DNA of 64,000 nt from Thermoplasmata archaeon (GCA_015063245.1 SUSV01000007.1:1-64000), one strand, 5' to 3'; numbered from the stretch's first letter, positions 7,690 to 18,206 are shown. A program made the numbers and translations. The notes: a model not told the origin generated them from the sequence alone.

Positions 7690-8337
7690 ATGGGAGATCC
7701 TAAATTTTCAAGGAAGACATATGATACCCCCTCACATCCCTGGCAGGGAGAGAGGATTAAGGCAGAGGTCGAAGTCGTCAACGCATTCGGTCTCAAGAAC
7801 AAGACAGAGGTTTGGAAGGCAGAGACAACCCTCAGGAACCTGAGGAAGCAGTCAAGGGACCTTCAGGCACGCTTGAGGACCGGAGATGCACAGGCAAAGG
7901 TCGAGGCAGACGCCCTTCTCGCAAAGTGCGGAAGGCTCGGATTCCTCCCCGCAGACGCCACCCTGAACGACATCCTTACACTCAAGGATGAGGACGTTCT
8001 CTCACGCCGTCTCCAGACAATCGTCTACGAGAAGGGACTGTCCAGCACAATCAAGCAGGCCAGGCAGATGATCACTCACGGACACATCTTCGTGAACGGA
8101 CACAAGGTCACCGTTCCCGGATACATCGTCACAAGGAAAGAGGAGTCCTCGATCGAGTACAACCCCTCCTCGCCCTTCACAGACGAGATGCACCCCATGA
8201 GGATCTCGGCAGAGCAGGCAGCCGCCAACGCAGCAGTCAAGGCAAAGGCCCAGGCTGAGGCAGAGGCAGCAGCGGCCGCAGCAGCCAAGGCAGATGCAGA
8301 GGAAGCTGGAATCACAATTGAGGATGGTGAGCAGTGA
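7690..8337 (+). CDS. rps4: 30S ribosomal protein uS4
   Basis: This primary 16S rRNA-binding protein nucleates the 30S body. The N-terminal region ([15 protein letters not shown]) is typical of archaeal uS4, and the S4 RNA-binding domain lies at about residues 105-165 ([40 protein letters not shown]). The C terminus carries an Ala/Glu-rich tail common in this lineage. Its stop overlaps the start of rps11 (GTGATGA), so translation is probably coupled. Confidence 0.98.
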   Translation: MGDPKFSRKTYDTPSHPWQGERIKAEVEVVNAFGLKNKTEVWKAETTLRNLRKQSRDLQARLRTGDAQAKVEADALLAKCGRLGFLPADATLNDILTLKDEDVLSRRLQTIVYEKGLSSTIKQARQMITHGHIFVNGHKVTVPGYIVTRKEESSIEYNPSSPFTDEMHPMRISAEQAAANAAVKAKAQAEAEAAAAAAAKADAEEAGITIEDGEQ

Positions 8338-8723
8338 TGACCGCAAAATGGGGAATCGCTAACATCTTTGCTAGCTACAACAACGTCATGATCACACTGA
8401 CTGACATCACCGGAGCAGAGACCGTCGCTAAGGTCACCGGTGGAATGGTCGTCAAACAGGCGAAGGACCAGTCCTCACCTTACGCAGCACAGAAGGCAGC
8501 CGAGAAGATTGCCGAGGTCGCTAAGGAGAGGGAGTACGTCGGTATCCACGTCAGGGTACGCGCACCCGGAGGAAACAAGTCCGTTTCACCTGGACCCGGT
8601 GCACAGGCTGCGATCCGTGCTCTCACAAGGGCAGGACTCAAGATCGGCCGCATCGAGGACGTCACACCCATACCCCACGACGGAACCAAGAAGAAGGGCG
8701 GACGCAGAGGACGCAGGGTCTGA
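8337..8723 (+). CDS. rps11: 30S ribosomal protein uS11
   Basis: This platform protein of the 30S subunit shows the family pattern: [43 protein letters not shown], and the C-terminal [21 protein letters not shown] place the start at the ATG at 8337, overlapping the rps4 stop by one base; the track uses the GTG one codon earlier, which is equally possible. It is about 128 residues and lies 12 bases before rpoD. Confidence 0.97.
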   Translation: MTAKWGIANIFASYNNVMITLTDITGAETVAKVTGGMVVKQAKDQSSPYAAQKAAEKIAEVAKEREYVGIHVRVRAPGGNKSVSPGPGAQAAIRALTRAGLKIGRIEDVTPIPHDGTKKKGGRRGRRV

Positions 8724-8735
8724 GGAGGATATCCC

Positions 8736-9590
8736 ATGGCTACCATGGAGATCGAGATCATCGAGATGGCTGACACGAAGGCAAAGTTCTTGCTCAAGAA
8801 CACCTCGCCGGCCATGGCCAACGCACTCAGGAGGACGCTTCTGTCCGACATCCCCAAGATGGCGATCGACAAGGTCGAGTTCCTTACAGGAAAGATCGAG
8901 GGAGATGACGGAAAGGAGTATGAGAGCATTACGCCCCTGTTCGAGGAGATCATCGCTCACAGACTCGGAATGCTTCCGGTCCCGACCGACCTGGACCTCT
9001 TCGTGCCCCAGGACGAGTGTTCCTGCGGCGGAGAGGGATGTCCTAGCTGTACTATCATGTACAGCATCAGGAAGACAGGTCCGGCCACAGTCTATTCGTC
9101 CGACCTGCAGCCTCTCGGCGGACCCAACAGCGACAAGCTGAGGATCGTCGACGAGTTCATTCCCATCGTGGAGCTCACTCCCGAGCAGGGTATCTACGTG
9201 TATGCTACCGCCATCATGGGAACTGCAAGGAAGCATGTGAAGTGGCAGGTCTGCAACGGTGTCGGATACAGCTACATGCCCGTCATCGAGATCGACCCCA
9301 AGCACGCCTCCGACGAGGAAGTGCTCGCATGCGCGGATATCTGTCCCGAAGGCCTCGAGGTCAAGGGCGGAAAGCTGGTCGTGAAGAGTGCGCTCCAGTG
9401 CGGATTGTGCAAGGGATGTATCGAGAAGATCAGCGACATCGACGGTATCAACGTCACCTGGGATGACAGCAACTTCATCTTCAAGTACGAGACCGACGGT
9501 TCCATGACCGCACAGAAGGCCCTTGACGTCGCACTCGATGTCCTCGCCAAAGAGGCGAAGACATTCGCGGACGAGATCGAGGCTCTCTGA
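8736..9590 (+). CDS. rpoD: DNA-directed RNA polymerase subunit D (Rpo3)
   Basis: The archaeal counterpart of bacterial alpha and eukaryotic Rpb3/AC40, this subunit forms the assembly platform with subunit L. The N-terminal dimerisation region includes FLLKNTSPAMANALRRTLLSDIPKMAID. A cysteine-rich inserted domain follows: CSCGGEGCPSC near residue 90, and a ferredoxin-like segment near residues 190-235 with CADICPEGL and CGLCKGCIEKI, consistent with the Fe-S domain known in some archaeal D subunits. It has 284 residues and is the last gene of the ribosomal operon, followed by a hairpin terminator. It should not be confused with bacterial sigma-70 rpoD. Confidence 0.96.
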   Translation: MATMEIEIIEMADTKAKFLLKNTSPAMANALRRTLLSDIPKMAIDKVEFLTGKIEGDDGKEYESITPLFEEIIAHRLGMLPVPTDLDLFVPQDECSCGGEGCPSCTIMYSIRKTGPATVYSSDLQPLGGPNSDKLRIVDEFIPIVELTPEQGIYVYATAIMGTARKHVKWQVCNGVGYSYMPVIEIDPKHASDEEVLACADICPEGLEVKGGKLVVKSALQCGLCKGCIEKISDIDGINVTWDDSNFIFKYETDGSMTAQKALDVALDVLAKEAKTFADEIEAL

Positions 9591-9603
9591 AAGAAACATT
9601 TCA

Positions 9604-9621
9604 CCCCTCCTTCGGGAGGGG
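9604..9621 (+). terminator. Terminator between rpoD and the convergent polC
   Basis: A perfect 7-bp stem (CCCCTCC / GGAGGGG) with a TTCG loop follows the rpoD stop and leads into AT-rich sequence. It lies between two convergent genes and may serve the plus-strand operon. Confidence 0.65.
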
Positions 9622-9659
9622 ATCATATTTCTATAATCTTTAATAATAAAATAAAGGGC

Positions 9660-12600
9660 TCAGAAGAAGTCGGACAGCTTGCACTTCTTGACCTTGTCGT
9701 TGTTGAACACGGAGTTCATGTTCATCTCGATGATCTCGATCCTTTCCCTGGTGTAGGAATCGAGCCCGTATTTCTCCCCGATGTTCTTGGATATCTCAAG
9801 GTACTTCTTGACCGACGCCTCATGGACGGTGAGGTTCAGAGGGTTGTTGCACTTGTAGCATAAGCCGCTGATGGTCATCCTGCGGTACTTCTCTCCGCAT
9901 TTGGTGCATCTGACGCTCTGTGTGGAGAAGCTTCTGAGGTTTCCGAGCATGTCCGGCATGAAATGCTTGTTCAGGACACGTACGGCCACGTCCTTCTCAT
10001 CCACTGCACGGAGCTTCTTCCCGAGCATGAGCTGGGCGTTCATCTTATCCATCATGGATTCCAAGGTCGTGTATGCCGAATACTTCGGACCGTTGGAGAT
10101 GTCATTGGTGTCATGGGTGAATCCCATACCCTCATACTGCTTCTCGGTACCGATACGGGATGCGATGAGGTCCATCTTCTTTTCGATCTCCTTCGGCTCC
10201 TTCATGGCCATCGCAGCCTCATAGAGCTCGATGGGATACTCCCTGAGGCAGTCCACGTTATGGGCCTCCTTATCGATCTCGTTGGGGTCCAGTCTTGTCG
10301 TAAGGACCAGAGGCGCATCCATGAGTCCTCCCCTCCTGTCGGGAAGGAAGCTCCTCGAGAAGTTCAGAAGGGCATCAAGGCCGAGCATCAGACAATCCTC
10401 GTCCCCGTCGCAGTTCCTCCTCTTGGCCGCATGGAAGAACGGGTGTCCGTAGCATCCGCGGACATCCGCATATCCGATGACACGGCATAAGATGCATCCG
10501 GATGTATGGGGTGCAAGACCGAATACGATGTTCCCGATGAGGTCGGTCCTGTTCTTGACATTGTAGTAGCGGGGGAGATGATAGAGCATCTCGAGCTCGT
10601 CATCCAGATACTTTGCGACCTTTACCAGGTAATCGCCGCAATCCTTGGCGGGAACGACGTCCTGGACCTTCAGCTCGCAGATCTGCTCGGGATCGACCAA
10701 GGGATCGCCGTTCCAGTCTGTAAGGTATCCGAGCTCATGCGCCTTCGCTATCGATAGGCCGATCTCCCTGGGTTTGAAATGGGTCAGCGGGATATCGGTC
10801 ATATCGAAACGGACTGTACCGTCCTTGAAGACGGAGATCCCGTTCATGCTCCTCAGGATACCCTTCTCCAGCGTCTCCACGGTCTTGGTCTTGGAGATGA
10901 GCGTATCGACACATTTGATGTCCGGGGGGCTGGTGATGCCCAGATATTTGCATGCCGCCTCCAGTTCCCCGCTGAGGTCTATGTCGAAATCGGCCGGTCC
11001 CGGGTCGCCGAACTGATTCTGCCTGGGGGTGTATATCGTGTGTTTTCCGCACAGTCTGCACCAGTTGCGGAACGTGTATGACTTGCACTCGGGACACTGT
11101 CTCCAAGCGACCGTCTCCTTGATCTTGGGTGTCTCGCCGGCATATCTGGTGAGCCCCTTCTTCAGGATGCTGATGGCGGCGTTGATCTCCTTTCCGGCCT
11201 CCGCATCCTTCCCTACCGGGAAGACGCAGTGGAGCTTGGGTGTGAGCTCACGCTCCTTCGCTTTCTCCGGGCGCCCCATCCTCGTACCGACACGGGTCAT
11301 CGCCCTTGCGCGGACCTCGTATCCGGCAGCCTTGGATATCGCTTCCAGGGTGTTATATCCCTCGAGCTCCGGGCCTGCCTCCAGCTTCCCTCCGTCGTGT
11401 CTTATGCCCATGCAGTCCAGCATGGGTTCGGAGTACCTCTCGTCGATGACGACCCTCTTGTTCACGACCCTGTGAGGCACACAGAGGTTCTGGAGGACCC
11501 TCTTGGATTCGGGTTCGACATCCACGATCAGGTTCCTTCCGTCGAACTCGCCTGCAGCGAGGATCTGCTTCCTGAGCAGCTTTATGTCGTCCAACGGTAC
11601 GTCGGACCAGAATATGTTGAACTTGGGATGGAGCGGAACACCCATCTGAGCGCACATCTCCTTGGCACGCTGGTATGTGGGGTCCAGCCAGTCTGCAGGC
11701 AGATCGCCTTTCTTCTTGATCTCCAGCTTATGCCATTCGATCGGATATCCGCAGGGGACCAGCGTGTGGTTGTTCTCGCAGAACTCTCCGAACGGGACGA
11801 GGATCTCCCCGTTATCGAGGATCTCCGCGATGTTATCCCTGATGGCAAGGACATCCTCCTTGGTCTGGCAGTAGACGACATCCCCGTTCCTGAGAAGGAC
11901 AGTCGGACCTTCGAGGATATCGCAGGGCGTCACGACGCATGCCTTTCCAGGCCTCTCGATCTTCAGCTGTGTGCCTATCGCCATGAAATCGTCCATGACA
12001 TACATGCTGGCGGTGCTGTATGCGAGGGATGCGAGCCCCGATGTCCTCGCCCTTCCGTATCTGAGTCTGAATCCTCCGACCCTGCATGGGTGTCCGAAGA
12101 TCGGACGTCCGGCCACGATGTCCCTGAGATACTTGTCGAGGGGCTGCACCTTCTTCTCGACAGGCTTGTCATCCGCTTTCTTCTCGGGCTCTTTGGCCTT
12201 GTGCGCATCGAGGTATTGGCCGATGAACTCCCATCCGGGAATCTGCAGCTTGTCAACGTGCTTCTTGAGCTTAGCAGCCTTCTGGCACATACCTTCGGCT
12301 ATGACCAGGACCGCTCCTCCCCTGACACGGTTGGTGTCGATCCTGGGGAGGTCCCTGAATCCCGAGATCTCGATCTGCTCGGTACCCTCTCCGTCGACGC
12401 ATATGGGGCAGTTCCTGACGATGAGGTCGATCTCCTGGGAGGTCGGCGAGTACTGGAGATGCTGACATTGCTTGTACAGCGGGATCTCCTCATCGAACCT
12501 CGCGATCTCGGCATCGGTCGCGATGTATCTTCCTATTCCCAATTCCGTCCTCACGACGTCCGCTATCAGAACGCTCATGGCCTGAGCGGTTCCTCCTGCG

Positions 12601-13055
12601 GCACGGATGGGGCCTGCGAACAGCAGGTCAACATAGGACGAACCGTCATCGTTCTTCCTGATCCTGGTCTCCGCGATACCTTCGAGAGGTGCGACCAGGA
12701 TACCCTCCGTCAGAACGGCAAGACCGACCCTTGTGGCCCTATCGAGAGCCTGCTCCAGGCTGTCCGCGGGCCATTTGGCGACCTCCTTCGCTGTGAGAAG
12801 GCAGGCGACCTCACGGTTTCCCGCCTCGAGAGTCTTCTGCCTGATGACCTCGGCCACACCTTTGACATTGTAATCCTTCAGAAGCTCCTCGCAGCGTGAT
12901 GCAAGATCCTCCGCCTGAGGGACATCCACATAATCCTCCGGATCGAAACCCATGGACCTGGCCTTCGCAGCCAGCTCATAGATCTCATCCTTCTTCGCGT
13001 TAAGCTCTGAGAAGTATTTCGCCATCTCCGGGCTGTACACCGGTCCGGCCATCAT
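9660..13055 (-). CDS. polC: DNA polymerase D, large catalytic subunit DP2
   Basis: This is the catalytic subunit of the archaeal replicative family D polymerase, which works with the DP1 exonuclease subunit (not in this window). The product has about 1131 residues from the ATG at 13055. The active-site signature NCDGDED is at about residue 881, with zinc-binding cysteines in CPECKSYTFRNWCRLCG and near the C terminus (CTKCGEKYRR, CYKCNNPL). The last residues, KCKLSDFF, resemble a PCNA-interacting motif. The track adds 76 residues upstream that read like a shadow of the GTPase gene; I reject them because MMAGPVYSPEMAKYF fits the family start and its ATG overlaps the GTPase stop (ATGA). No intein is seen. 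The large plus-strand ORF at 11229-12899 is an antisense shadow. Confidence 0.96.
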   Translation of the reverse strand: MMAGPVYSPEMAKYFSELNAKKDEIYELAAKARSMGFDPEDYVDVPQAEDLASRCEELLKDYNVKGVAEVIRQKTLEAGNREVACLLTAKEVAKWPADSLEQALDRATRVGLAVLTEGILVAPLEGIAETRIRKNDDGSSYVDLLFAGPIRAAGGTAQAMSVLIADVVRTELGIGRYIATDAEIARFDEEIPLYKQCQHLQYSPTSQEIDLIVRNCPICVDGEGTEQIEISGFRDLPRIDTNRVRGGAVLVIAEGMCQKAAKLKKHVDKLQIPGWEFIGQYLDAHKAKEPEKKADDKPVEKKVQPLDKYLRDIVAGRPIFGHPCRVGGFRLRYGRARTSGLASLAYSTASMYVMDDFMAIGTQLKIERPGKACVVTPCDILEGPTVLLRNGDVVYCQTKEDVLAIRDNIAEILDNGEILVPFGEFCENNHTLVPCGYPIEWHKLEIKKKGDLPADWLDPTYQRAKEMCAQMGVPLHPKFNIFWSDVPLDDIKLLRKQILAAGEFDGRNLIVDVEPESKRVLQNLCVPHRVVNKRVVIDERYSEPMLDCMGIRHDGGKLEAGPELEGYNTLEAISKAAGYEVRARAMTRVGTRMGRPEKAKERELTPKLHCVFPVGKDAEAGKEINAAISILKKGLTRYAGETPKIKETVAWRQCPECKSYTFRNWCRLCGKHTIYTPRQNQFGDPGPADFDIDLSGELEAACKYLGITSPPDIKCVDTLISKTKTVETLEKGILRSMNGISVFKDGTVRFDMTDIPLTHFKPREIGLSIAKAHELGYLTDWNGDPLVDPEQICELKVQDVVPAKDCGDYLVKVAKYLDDELEMLYHLPRYYNVKNRTDLIGNIVFGLAPHTSGCILCRVIGYADVRGCYGHPFFHAAKRRNCDGDEDCLMLGLDALLNFSRSFLPDRRGGLMDAPLVLTTRLDPNEIDKEAHNVDCLREYPIELYEAAMAMKEPKEIEKKMDLIASRIGTEKQYEGMGFTHDTNDISNGPKYSAYTTLESMMDKMNAQLMLGKKLRAVDEKDVAVRVLNKHFMPDMLGNLRSFSTQSVRCTKCGEKYRRMTISGLCYKCNNPLNLTVHEASVKKYLEISKNIGEKYGLDSYTRERIEIIEMNMNSVFNNDKVKKCKLSDFF

Positions 13056-14050
13056 TCCACTTCCGCTTCGACCGCTTTCCTGCGGCTGATCTCCCTCATT
13101 TCCTTGATGACGGTCTCGGTGAGGACATCCATGTTCTCCCCGCTCTGAGCGGAGAAGAAGAGCCTGCCGTTGCCTGTCTTGAGTATGTCGGATTTGCTCT
13201 CGGCGACGATGATCGTGACGTTCTCGAAATTGTCCTGGATGTTCTTCAGGAGCTTCTCCTGCACATCCAGCTTGAACCCGCATGTCTCCGACGGGTCGAT
13301 GACGAAGAGCATGACATCCGTCAGGTACCTAAGCGCGAGCACGGCCTGCTTCTCAATATCGTTCCTCTTGTCGAACTCCCTGTCCAGGAGTCCGGGCGTG
13401 TCGACTATCTGATATTTGCGCCAATCATCCTGGACGTGGCCCACGATGATTCCCTTCGTCGTGAACGGGTAGGGGGCGATCTCGGGTTCCGCCGTGGACA
13501 TGACCGTCACCAGGTTGCTCTTTCCCACATTGGGGAATCCTGCGACGACGATGGTTGGCACGGCGGGATCGATCGCCGGCAGCTTCCTGAACTTGTTCTT
13601 GGCATCCTGGAGGAACAGGAGGTCGTCCGATATCCTGTCGACGTAGGAGTTCAGCCTGCCGTAGAATCCTCTTCTGGTGGCCTCGATTATCTCTGGGTCC
13701 TTCGTGCGCCTGATCTCTCTCAAGGTATCGTTCTTGAGCTTCTCGGATTTGGTGGCGCACCAGTTGACGGCTCCGAGGGCCTTCTTGTATCTGTCGACCC
13801 CGATGACGATGTCGACCAGCTCGGGGAAGAAGTCCTGCTCCTTCTCCATCCTCGGGAACCTGTCCACATAGCCGGTGAGCGCGGTGACCACGATGTCGCC
13901 CGCGGCGGTGACCTTCGCCAAAGCCGTCTTCTTGCGGGTGTCCAGCGTATTGGTGCCGTTCTTGTAGATCTTGGATGCCCTGTGGAATGCCTTCTCCATG
14001 AGCTCTTCGGATGTCAGGACAGTGGGTATCTTGAAGTCTATTCCGGCCAT
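13052..14050 (-). CDS. NOG1/Obg-like GTPase
   Basis: This is a TRAFAC-class GTPase with an N-terminal helical domain (about residues 1-165) like NOG1, which acts in large ribosomal subunit assembly in eukaryotes; an archaeal role is inferred. G motifs: G1 GFPNVGKSN, G3 DTPGLLD, and a G4-like SKSD. The product is about 332 residues from ATG 14050 (MAGIDFKIP); the track's 24-residue upstream extension lacks family similarity. It ends right after the G domain, without the long C-terminal region of eukaryotic NOG1, which is usual in archaea. Its TGA overlaps the polC start, so the two are translationally coupled. Confidence 0.88.
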   Translation of the reverse strand: MAGIDFKIPTVLTSEELMEKAFHRASKIYKNGTNTLDTRKKTALAKVTAAGDIVVTALTGYVDRFPRMEKEQDFFPELVDIVIGVDRYKKALGAVNWCATKSEKLKNDTLREIRRTKDPEIIEATRRGFYGRLNSYVDRISDDLLFLQDAKNKFRKLPAIDPAVPTIVVAGFPNVGKSNLVTVMSTAEPEIAPYPFTTKGIIVGHVQDDWRKYQIVDTPGLLDREFDKRNDIEKQAVLALRYLTDVMLFVIDPSETCGFKLDVQEKLLKNIQDNFENVTIIVAESKSDILKTGNGRLFFSAQSGENMDVLTETVIKEMREISRRKAVEAEVE

Positions 14051-14122
14051 GGATACAGGGAACCTCTCCGTATTAATAAAGGATATCACGCGATTATATG
14101 GCGCAGGCGCGCGCATGTGCAT

Positions 14123-17100
14123 TCATGTCCATTCGATGTTCATGCGTATGAGCCAGAAGTCATGTTCCATGCCTGATTTGGGAGACATCCTCGCAGGGAT
14201 TATGAGCGTCGGGCAGTCGATGACCCTGATGCCGCATTCGATCCCCGGCTTCCCCGTATCCTTTCCGTAGATCTCGGTCAGGGCGGACATGTTCACACGG
14301 AACGTCACCCCGAAATCGACCTTGGGAAGCTCCTCCTCGATGGATCTCGCCAGGATCGCGGGATACTGCAACCTGGAATCTATCGTAACCTCCAGGTCGA
14401 TGTTGTCTGTGAACATCGATACGGGGTTGATCCTGTACGGGTTCTTGATGGACAGCGCCATCTCCTCGACCTGCCCTGCGATGTACTTCAGGACATCCTC
14501 CACCAGGTCGGAACCGCATCTCAGGGCCAGCCTTATGCCCACCGCGGCCGATGATGAAGCGTCCTTGACATCCACTTTCAGGAATATGGAGGCCTCCACC
14601 AGGCATCCGGCTATCTTCTTGATCACCCGGTTCACCGCGGATTTGATGATCTCCTCCATCACCATACGGAGGGATTCAGTGTCCGTGACCGCATCCACCT
14701 TCTCGAAGGCATCCTTCACAGACTCCACCATAATCTCCTTCGCCACCTCCGCGGCCAGTATCTTTGAAGACAGGTACGAGCCGTTGGATCTGCCCTGCGT
14801 GCCTTCCTTGAACTCCCATTGGCTGGAGCCGTCATAGGACCTCTGCCATGTCTTGCTGTCGTCGGAGTTGTCCTTGTGCGTGCCTGTCTTGTCAACCACC
14901 ACACCCTCGGTGTCCTTCAGGGTGAGCCCTTCCCCGTTCTTGGTGAGCTTCCCGGAGTTGTTGACCATCGAGAATGTGGGGGTGATGACCAGATACTCCC
15001 CCGGTGCGATGCTCCCCGACAGGACCATCTTCTTCTTCGCACGGTCCGATGAGGCCACAAGGGTGTATCCGGTCAGGTCTATGCTCTCGCCCGAGTTGTT
15101 CAGCAGCTCCACCCATTCCGTGCCCGTATCGCTGCCCGGGGGGTTGGTCTCGTACTCGTTGATCACCAGCCCGGTCGCCATCGGCGCCGTGTATTTGATG
15201 CTGATCCCGGCATCGAAACCGACATTCACTCCCAAGGTGGGCAGCGGGATGTTGCTGATCATCTCTCCGATGCCCGGTATCCTGCTCAGCGTGAGCCCTA
15301 TCTCGTTGTAGTCCTCGAGATCGGGGATGACAGCGGATATCTCGACCTTGTCGATCTCCGCGGAGATGGTCACGAGATGCTTGCTCCCTTTCATCATGGG
15401 ATCCAGACCCAGCTTGACCTTCCAATCATCGGATTGCAATGTCGCTTTGCCTGTAAGGAAGATGTTGTTCCCGTTGATCTCCCCTCTGCATTTCACATAC
15501 AGCGTCCCTTCCACCATCAGGCCCGCCAGAGGGCCCTTCACCGTTAATGCGAGTATGTTCTTGGTCGTGGAGTACAGTGATACGAGGTCCAGCTTCAGTT
15601 CGACGGTGTACCCCATGTATTCGAATCCTACCCTCTGCTCAACGAGGTTGAGCCTGAAGAACAGGTCGATCATTGTCTTGGCGAACATCTCCTCCAGGTT
15701 CCTCTCGACCCATCCGCGGACCTTCTCCAGAGGATTGAACATCCTCTCCACGATCCTGTTGACCGCCTCGGTGACGTAATGCGAGAGCTCCATCACGCAT
15801 CTTCCGAGGATGTCGGTGACATCCATGATTATGCCTATCATCTCGCGGATGGGCTCCATCAGGGGCGAGAAGAAGTTCAGGAGTATCCCCCATATGTCGT
15901 CGCCGATCGTATTGCTGGCACTGTATTTCACGCCCATCAATGCCCAAGCGCTGGCCACGCTGATCTCGAGATGGATGCTGTTGGACAGGGTGCCTTTGAA
16001 TTCCGATGTGGAGGGTTTCCCCATGGCAGAGGACAGGGAACCGTTCCCCTCGACACGGTAGTCGATGATGTCGCTCATGTCCACAGAGAATGTGGTGGTG
16101 TATGCCGCGGTGCTGTCATTGAAGAGGGATGTGAGATGGCTGCATCTGCTCTTCACCAGCTCCGGCTGCATCACCACAGGGTCGTTGCTGTATGAGAAGC
16201 TCAGATGCTCCCTTGTCATGTTCCCAGCCTCGTCGGCGAGGAGGAAGAAGTCCGTGTCCGGCATCGGGAACGTTCCGGAATAGGGGCCGAGGGCCATGCT
16301 TGCCGTGATCTCCGTTATGAAATCCCTGGTACGGTCCTCGACCATGTTCATCATGGGGGTGTTTCTTAGCCCGAAGGACACGATCCCGGACATGGTGTCC
16401 AGAAAGGCGTTCTTCTTGCCCTCCACGCTCCTGAGGACATCGTAGACGGAGATGTCGGTGTAGAAGGCGGACCTGTATCTATGCAGCGCGGCATCAATCT
16501 CGGGGGATGCCAGGAGCTCATCGATATCATCGCGGCCTCCTGCCTGGAGCTTTATGGCATCCTCGATCCTCTTGCGAAGCACATCGGAGCCGTTAAGGGA
16601 TTCTGCATGGTGCATGACGCAGTCAGCTATGGCGGAGTAGAACGGATCGAAGACCTTCTGTTCGTTGATCACGTCGGCAAGCGACCTCTCGTAATCTTTG
16701 CCGAACTCGACGGACATCCTGTCGAGCGCCGATGTCAGCGAATCGAGGAAGGAGACGTCGTCGTACGGATCAAGCTCGACCATCATCATGCCCGACATGT
16801 TCTCGAACGTCCTCTCGGCGGCAGAGTTCAGGATATATCTGATGTCGTCCTTGATGTAGTTGTGCCCTGCGGAGTAGTGGGTGTTGAACTTCTTGATCCA
16901 GCTTTGATCCAGAACATCCTTCCTGGGATTATCAACGGTGACGGTGATGTCGCCCACGGCGACCGTGGTGGTGCCCGACCCGGGGTAGCGGTACGTCCTC
17001 GGATCCACTCCGTTGCGTTTCATCACATCCTTGATGTAATCTGCAGCACTGAAGGGGTCGTCCCCGCTGACGAACCTTACCAGGGCATCGATGGCTACCT

Positions 17101-18040
17101 TCAGCGACCTGTATGCCGTCTCGCTCCTTTCGGTGAAGAAGTCGAGGCACAGGTAGTCATACCATTTGATCACCGCATCGTCGATGACGGACATCAGGAT
17201 TTGACCGTAGAATGCCGAGCCGTCTAGGTACAGCCTGTCCCCCTGCATGGCATCCGCAAGGTCCATCGTATCGTGGACTATGCCGTCGTCAGGGTCTCTG
17301 AAACACAGCAACCCGCACATCCCAAGAGCATTCTCGTATGCATTGAGGACATCCTCTCTCGTCAGGATAGAATCGGTACCAAGTTCCCCATACTGGCTCT
17401 TTGCTCCGAATCCGTTCAGGACACGGGTCTGGGCAAGCGTCTGGAGCTCATAGGTCATCATCTGCGACAAGGATATCCCGCGGCCTTCGACCATCCTTTC
17501 GAACATCGAGCTCTGCTCTGCGGCCAGCGGCAGCGCGTAGCTCCCGTCGGTCGATATCATGAGGTCCTTCTCCGCCTTCCCGTAATCTGAAGATGCGGTG
17601 ACGCTGAGGGTCCCCACTCCCCGCAGGTATGAGGGGATCCTCCCTCCGGTTACAGGCCCGTCCGAGACGATGTCCATGGGGTCGGCGACCAGGTTCAGGC
17701 TTCTCGACCTAAGATCGACGAGGGTCTTTCCCGATCTTATCGGGAACCGGTAGTCTATCCAATCATCGGCACGCTGTCTGAAGACCTCCGCCCGTTCGTC
17801 CAAAGTTCCCAGGGAGGGGTCGCGGGACACGTCGAGCACGATGGACCCCAGCTCCTGATTGACGTAGGACTGTACATCGAACAGCGATGCCTCCAGGCTG
17901 TACTTGCCGGACTCCGTATCCCTCACGCCCTTCTCCGACCTCGCATGCTCTGTAACGACAGCTCCCGCAACCGATGCGAGGAGGAGTATCGTCACCGCTA
18001 TCAATGCGAACGGCATGTTCCCGCGTCTGTTCCCGATCAT
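14123..18040 (-). CDS. Large membrane-anchored protein with lamin-tail domain
   Basis: This 1305-residue protein has a short basic N terminus and one membrane or signal segment (FALIAVTILLLASVAGAVV, about residues 12-30), so most of it should lie outside the membrane. The N-terminal pattern MIGNRRGNMPFALIAV resembles archaeal pilin-like anchors. A lamin-tail (LTD) beta-sandwich is visible at about residues 955-1085 (LVINEYETNPPGSDTGTEWV, then IDLTGYTLVASSD and GEYLVITPT). The remainder is a long alpha/beta region with no motif I can name. It follows the Tes-like gene divergently and precedes the GTPase gene on the same strand. Function unknown; an envelope structural role is only inference. 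Confidence 0.85.
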   Translation of the reverse strand: MIGNRRGNMPFALIAVTILLLASVAGAVVTEHARSEKGVRDTESGKYSLEASLFDVQSYVNQELGSIVLDVSRDPSLGTLDERAEVFRQRADDWIDYRFPIRSGKTLVDLRSRSLNLVADPMDIVSDGPVTGGRIPSYLRGVGTLSVTASSDYGKAEKDLMISTDGSYALPLAAEQSSMFERMVEGRGISLSQMMTYELQTLAQTRVLNGFGAKSQYGELGTDSILTREDVLNAYENALGMCGLLCFRDPDDGIVHDTMDLADAMQGDRLYLDGSAFYGQILMSVIDDAVIKWYDYLCLDFFTERSETAYRSLKVAIDALVRFVSGDDPFSAADYIKDVMKRNGVDPRTYRYPGSGTTTVAVGDITVTVDNPRKDVLDQSWIKKFNTHYSAGHNYIKDDIRYILNSAAERTFENMSGMMMVELDPYDDVSFLDSLTSALDRMSVEFGKDYERSLADVINEQKVFDPFYSAIADCVMHHAESLNGSDVLRKRIEDAIKLQAGGRDDIDELLASPEIDAALHRYRSAFYTDISVYDVLRSVEGKKNAFLDTMSGIVSFGLRNTPMMNMVEDRTRDFITEITASMALGPYSGTFPMPDTDFFLLADEAGNMTREHLSFSYSNDPVVMQPELVKSRCSHLTSLFNDSTAAYTTTFSVDMSDIIDYRVEGNGSLSSAMGKPSTSEFKGTLSNSIHLEISVASAWALMGVKYSASNTIGDDIWGILLNFFSPLMEPIREMIGIIMDVTDILGRCVMELSHYVTEAVNRIVERMFNPLEKVRGWVERNLEEMFAKTMIDLFFRLNLVEQRVGFEYMGYTVELKLDLVSLYSTTKNILALTVKGPLAGLMVEGTLYVKCRGEINGNNIFLTGKATLQSDDWKVKLGLDPMMKGSKHLVTISAEIDKVEISAVIPDLEDYNEIGLTLSRIPGIGEMISNIPLPTLGVNVGFDAGISIKYTAPMATGLVINEYETNPPGSDTGTEWVELLNNSGESIDLTGYTLVASSDRAKKKMVLSGSIAPGEYLVITPTFSMVNNSGKLTKNGEGLTLKDTEGVVVDKTGTHKDNSDDSKTWQRSYDGSSQWEFKEGTQGRSNGSYLSSKILAAEVAKEIMVESVKDAFEKVDAVTDTESLRMVMEEIIKSAVNRVIKKIAGCLVEASIFLKVDVKDASSSAAVGIRLALRCGSDLVEDVLKYIAGQVEEMALSIKNPYRINPVSMFTDNIDLEVTIDSRLQYPAILARSIEEELPKVDFGVTFRVNMSALTEIYGKDTGKPGIECGIRVIDCPTLIIPARMSPKSGMEHDFWLIRMNIEWT

Positions 18041-18206
18041 ACATGCCTTTTTCCTCAGCGGGTATTAAACGCAGACTGTTGCAATTCAATTGACTCCTGC
18101 TCTGGATACCGCTCCCAGCTGTCGGATTACGCGAAATATCTCGTTAACTCGCGCGCGTGTATAGGTTCTTGTTTTATACCATCACGTCATCGTCCAAACG
18201 GGTACT

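Noticed and set aside
11229-12899. 556-residue plus-strand ORF
   Set aside because: It lies entirely antisense to the DP2 polymerase gene, whose protein matches the family along its full length.
13056-13283. N-terminal extension of DP2 in the ORF track
   Set aside because: The extra residues are an out-of-frame reading of the NOG1-like GTPase gene and are Arg/Gln/His-rich.
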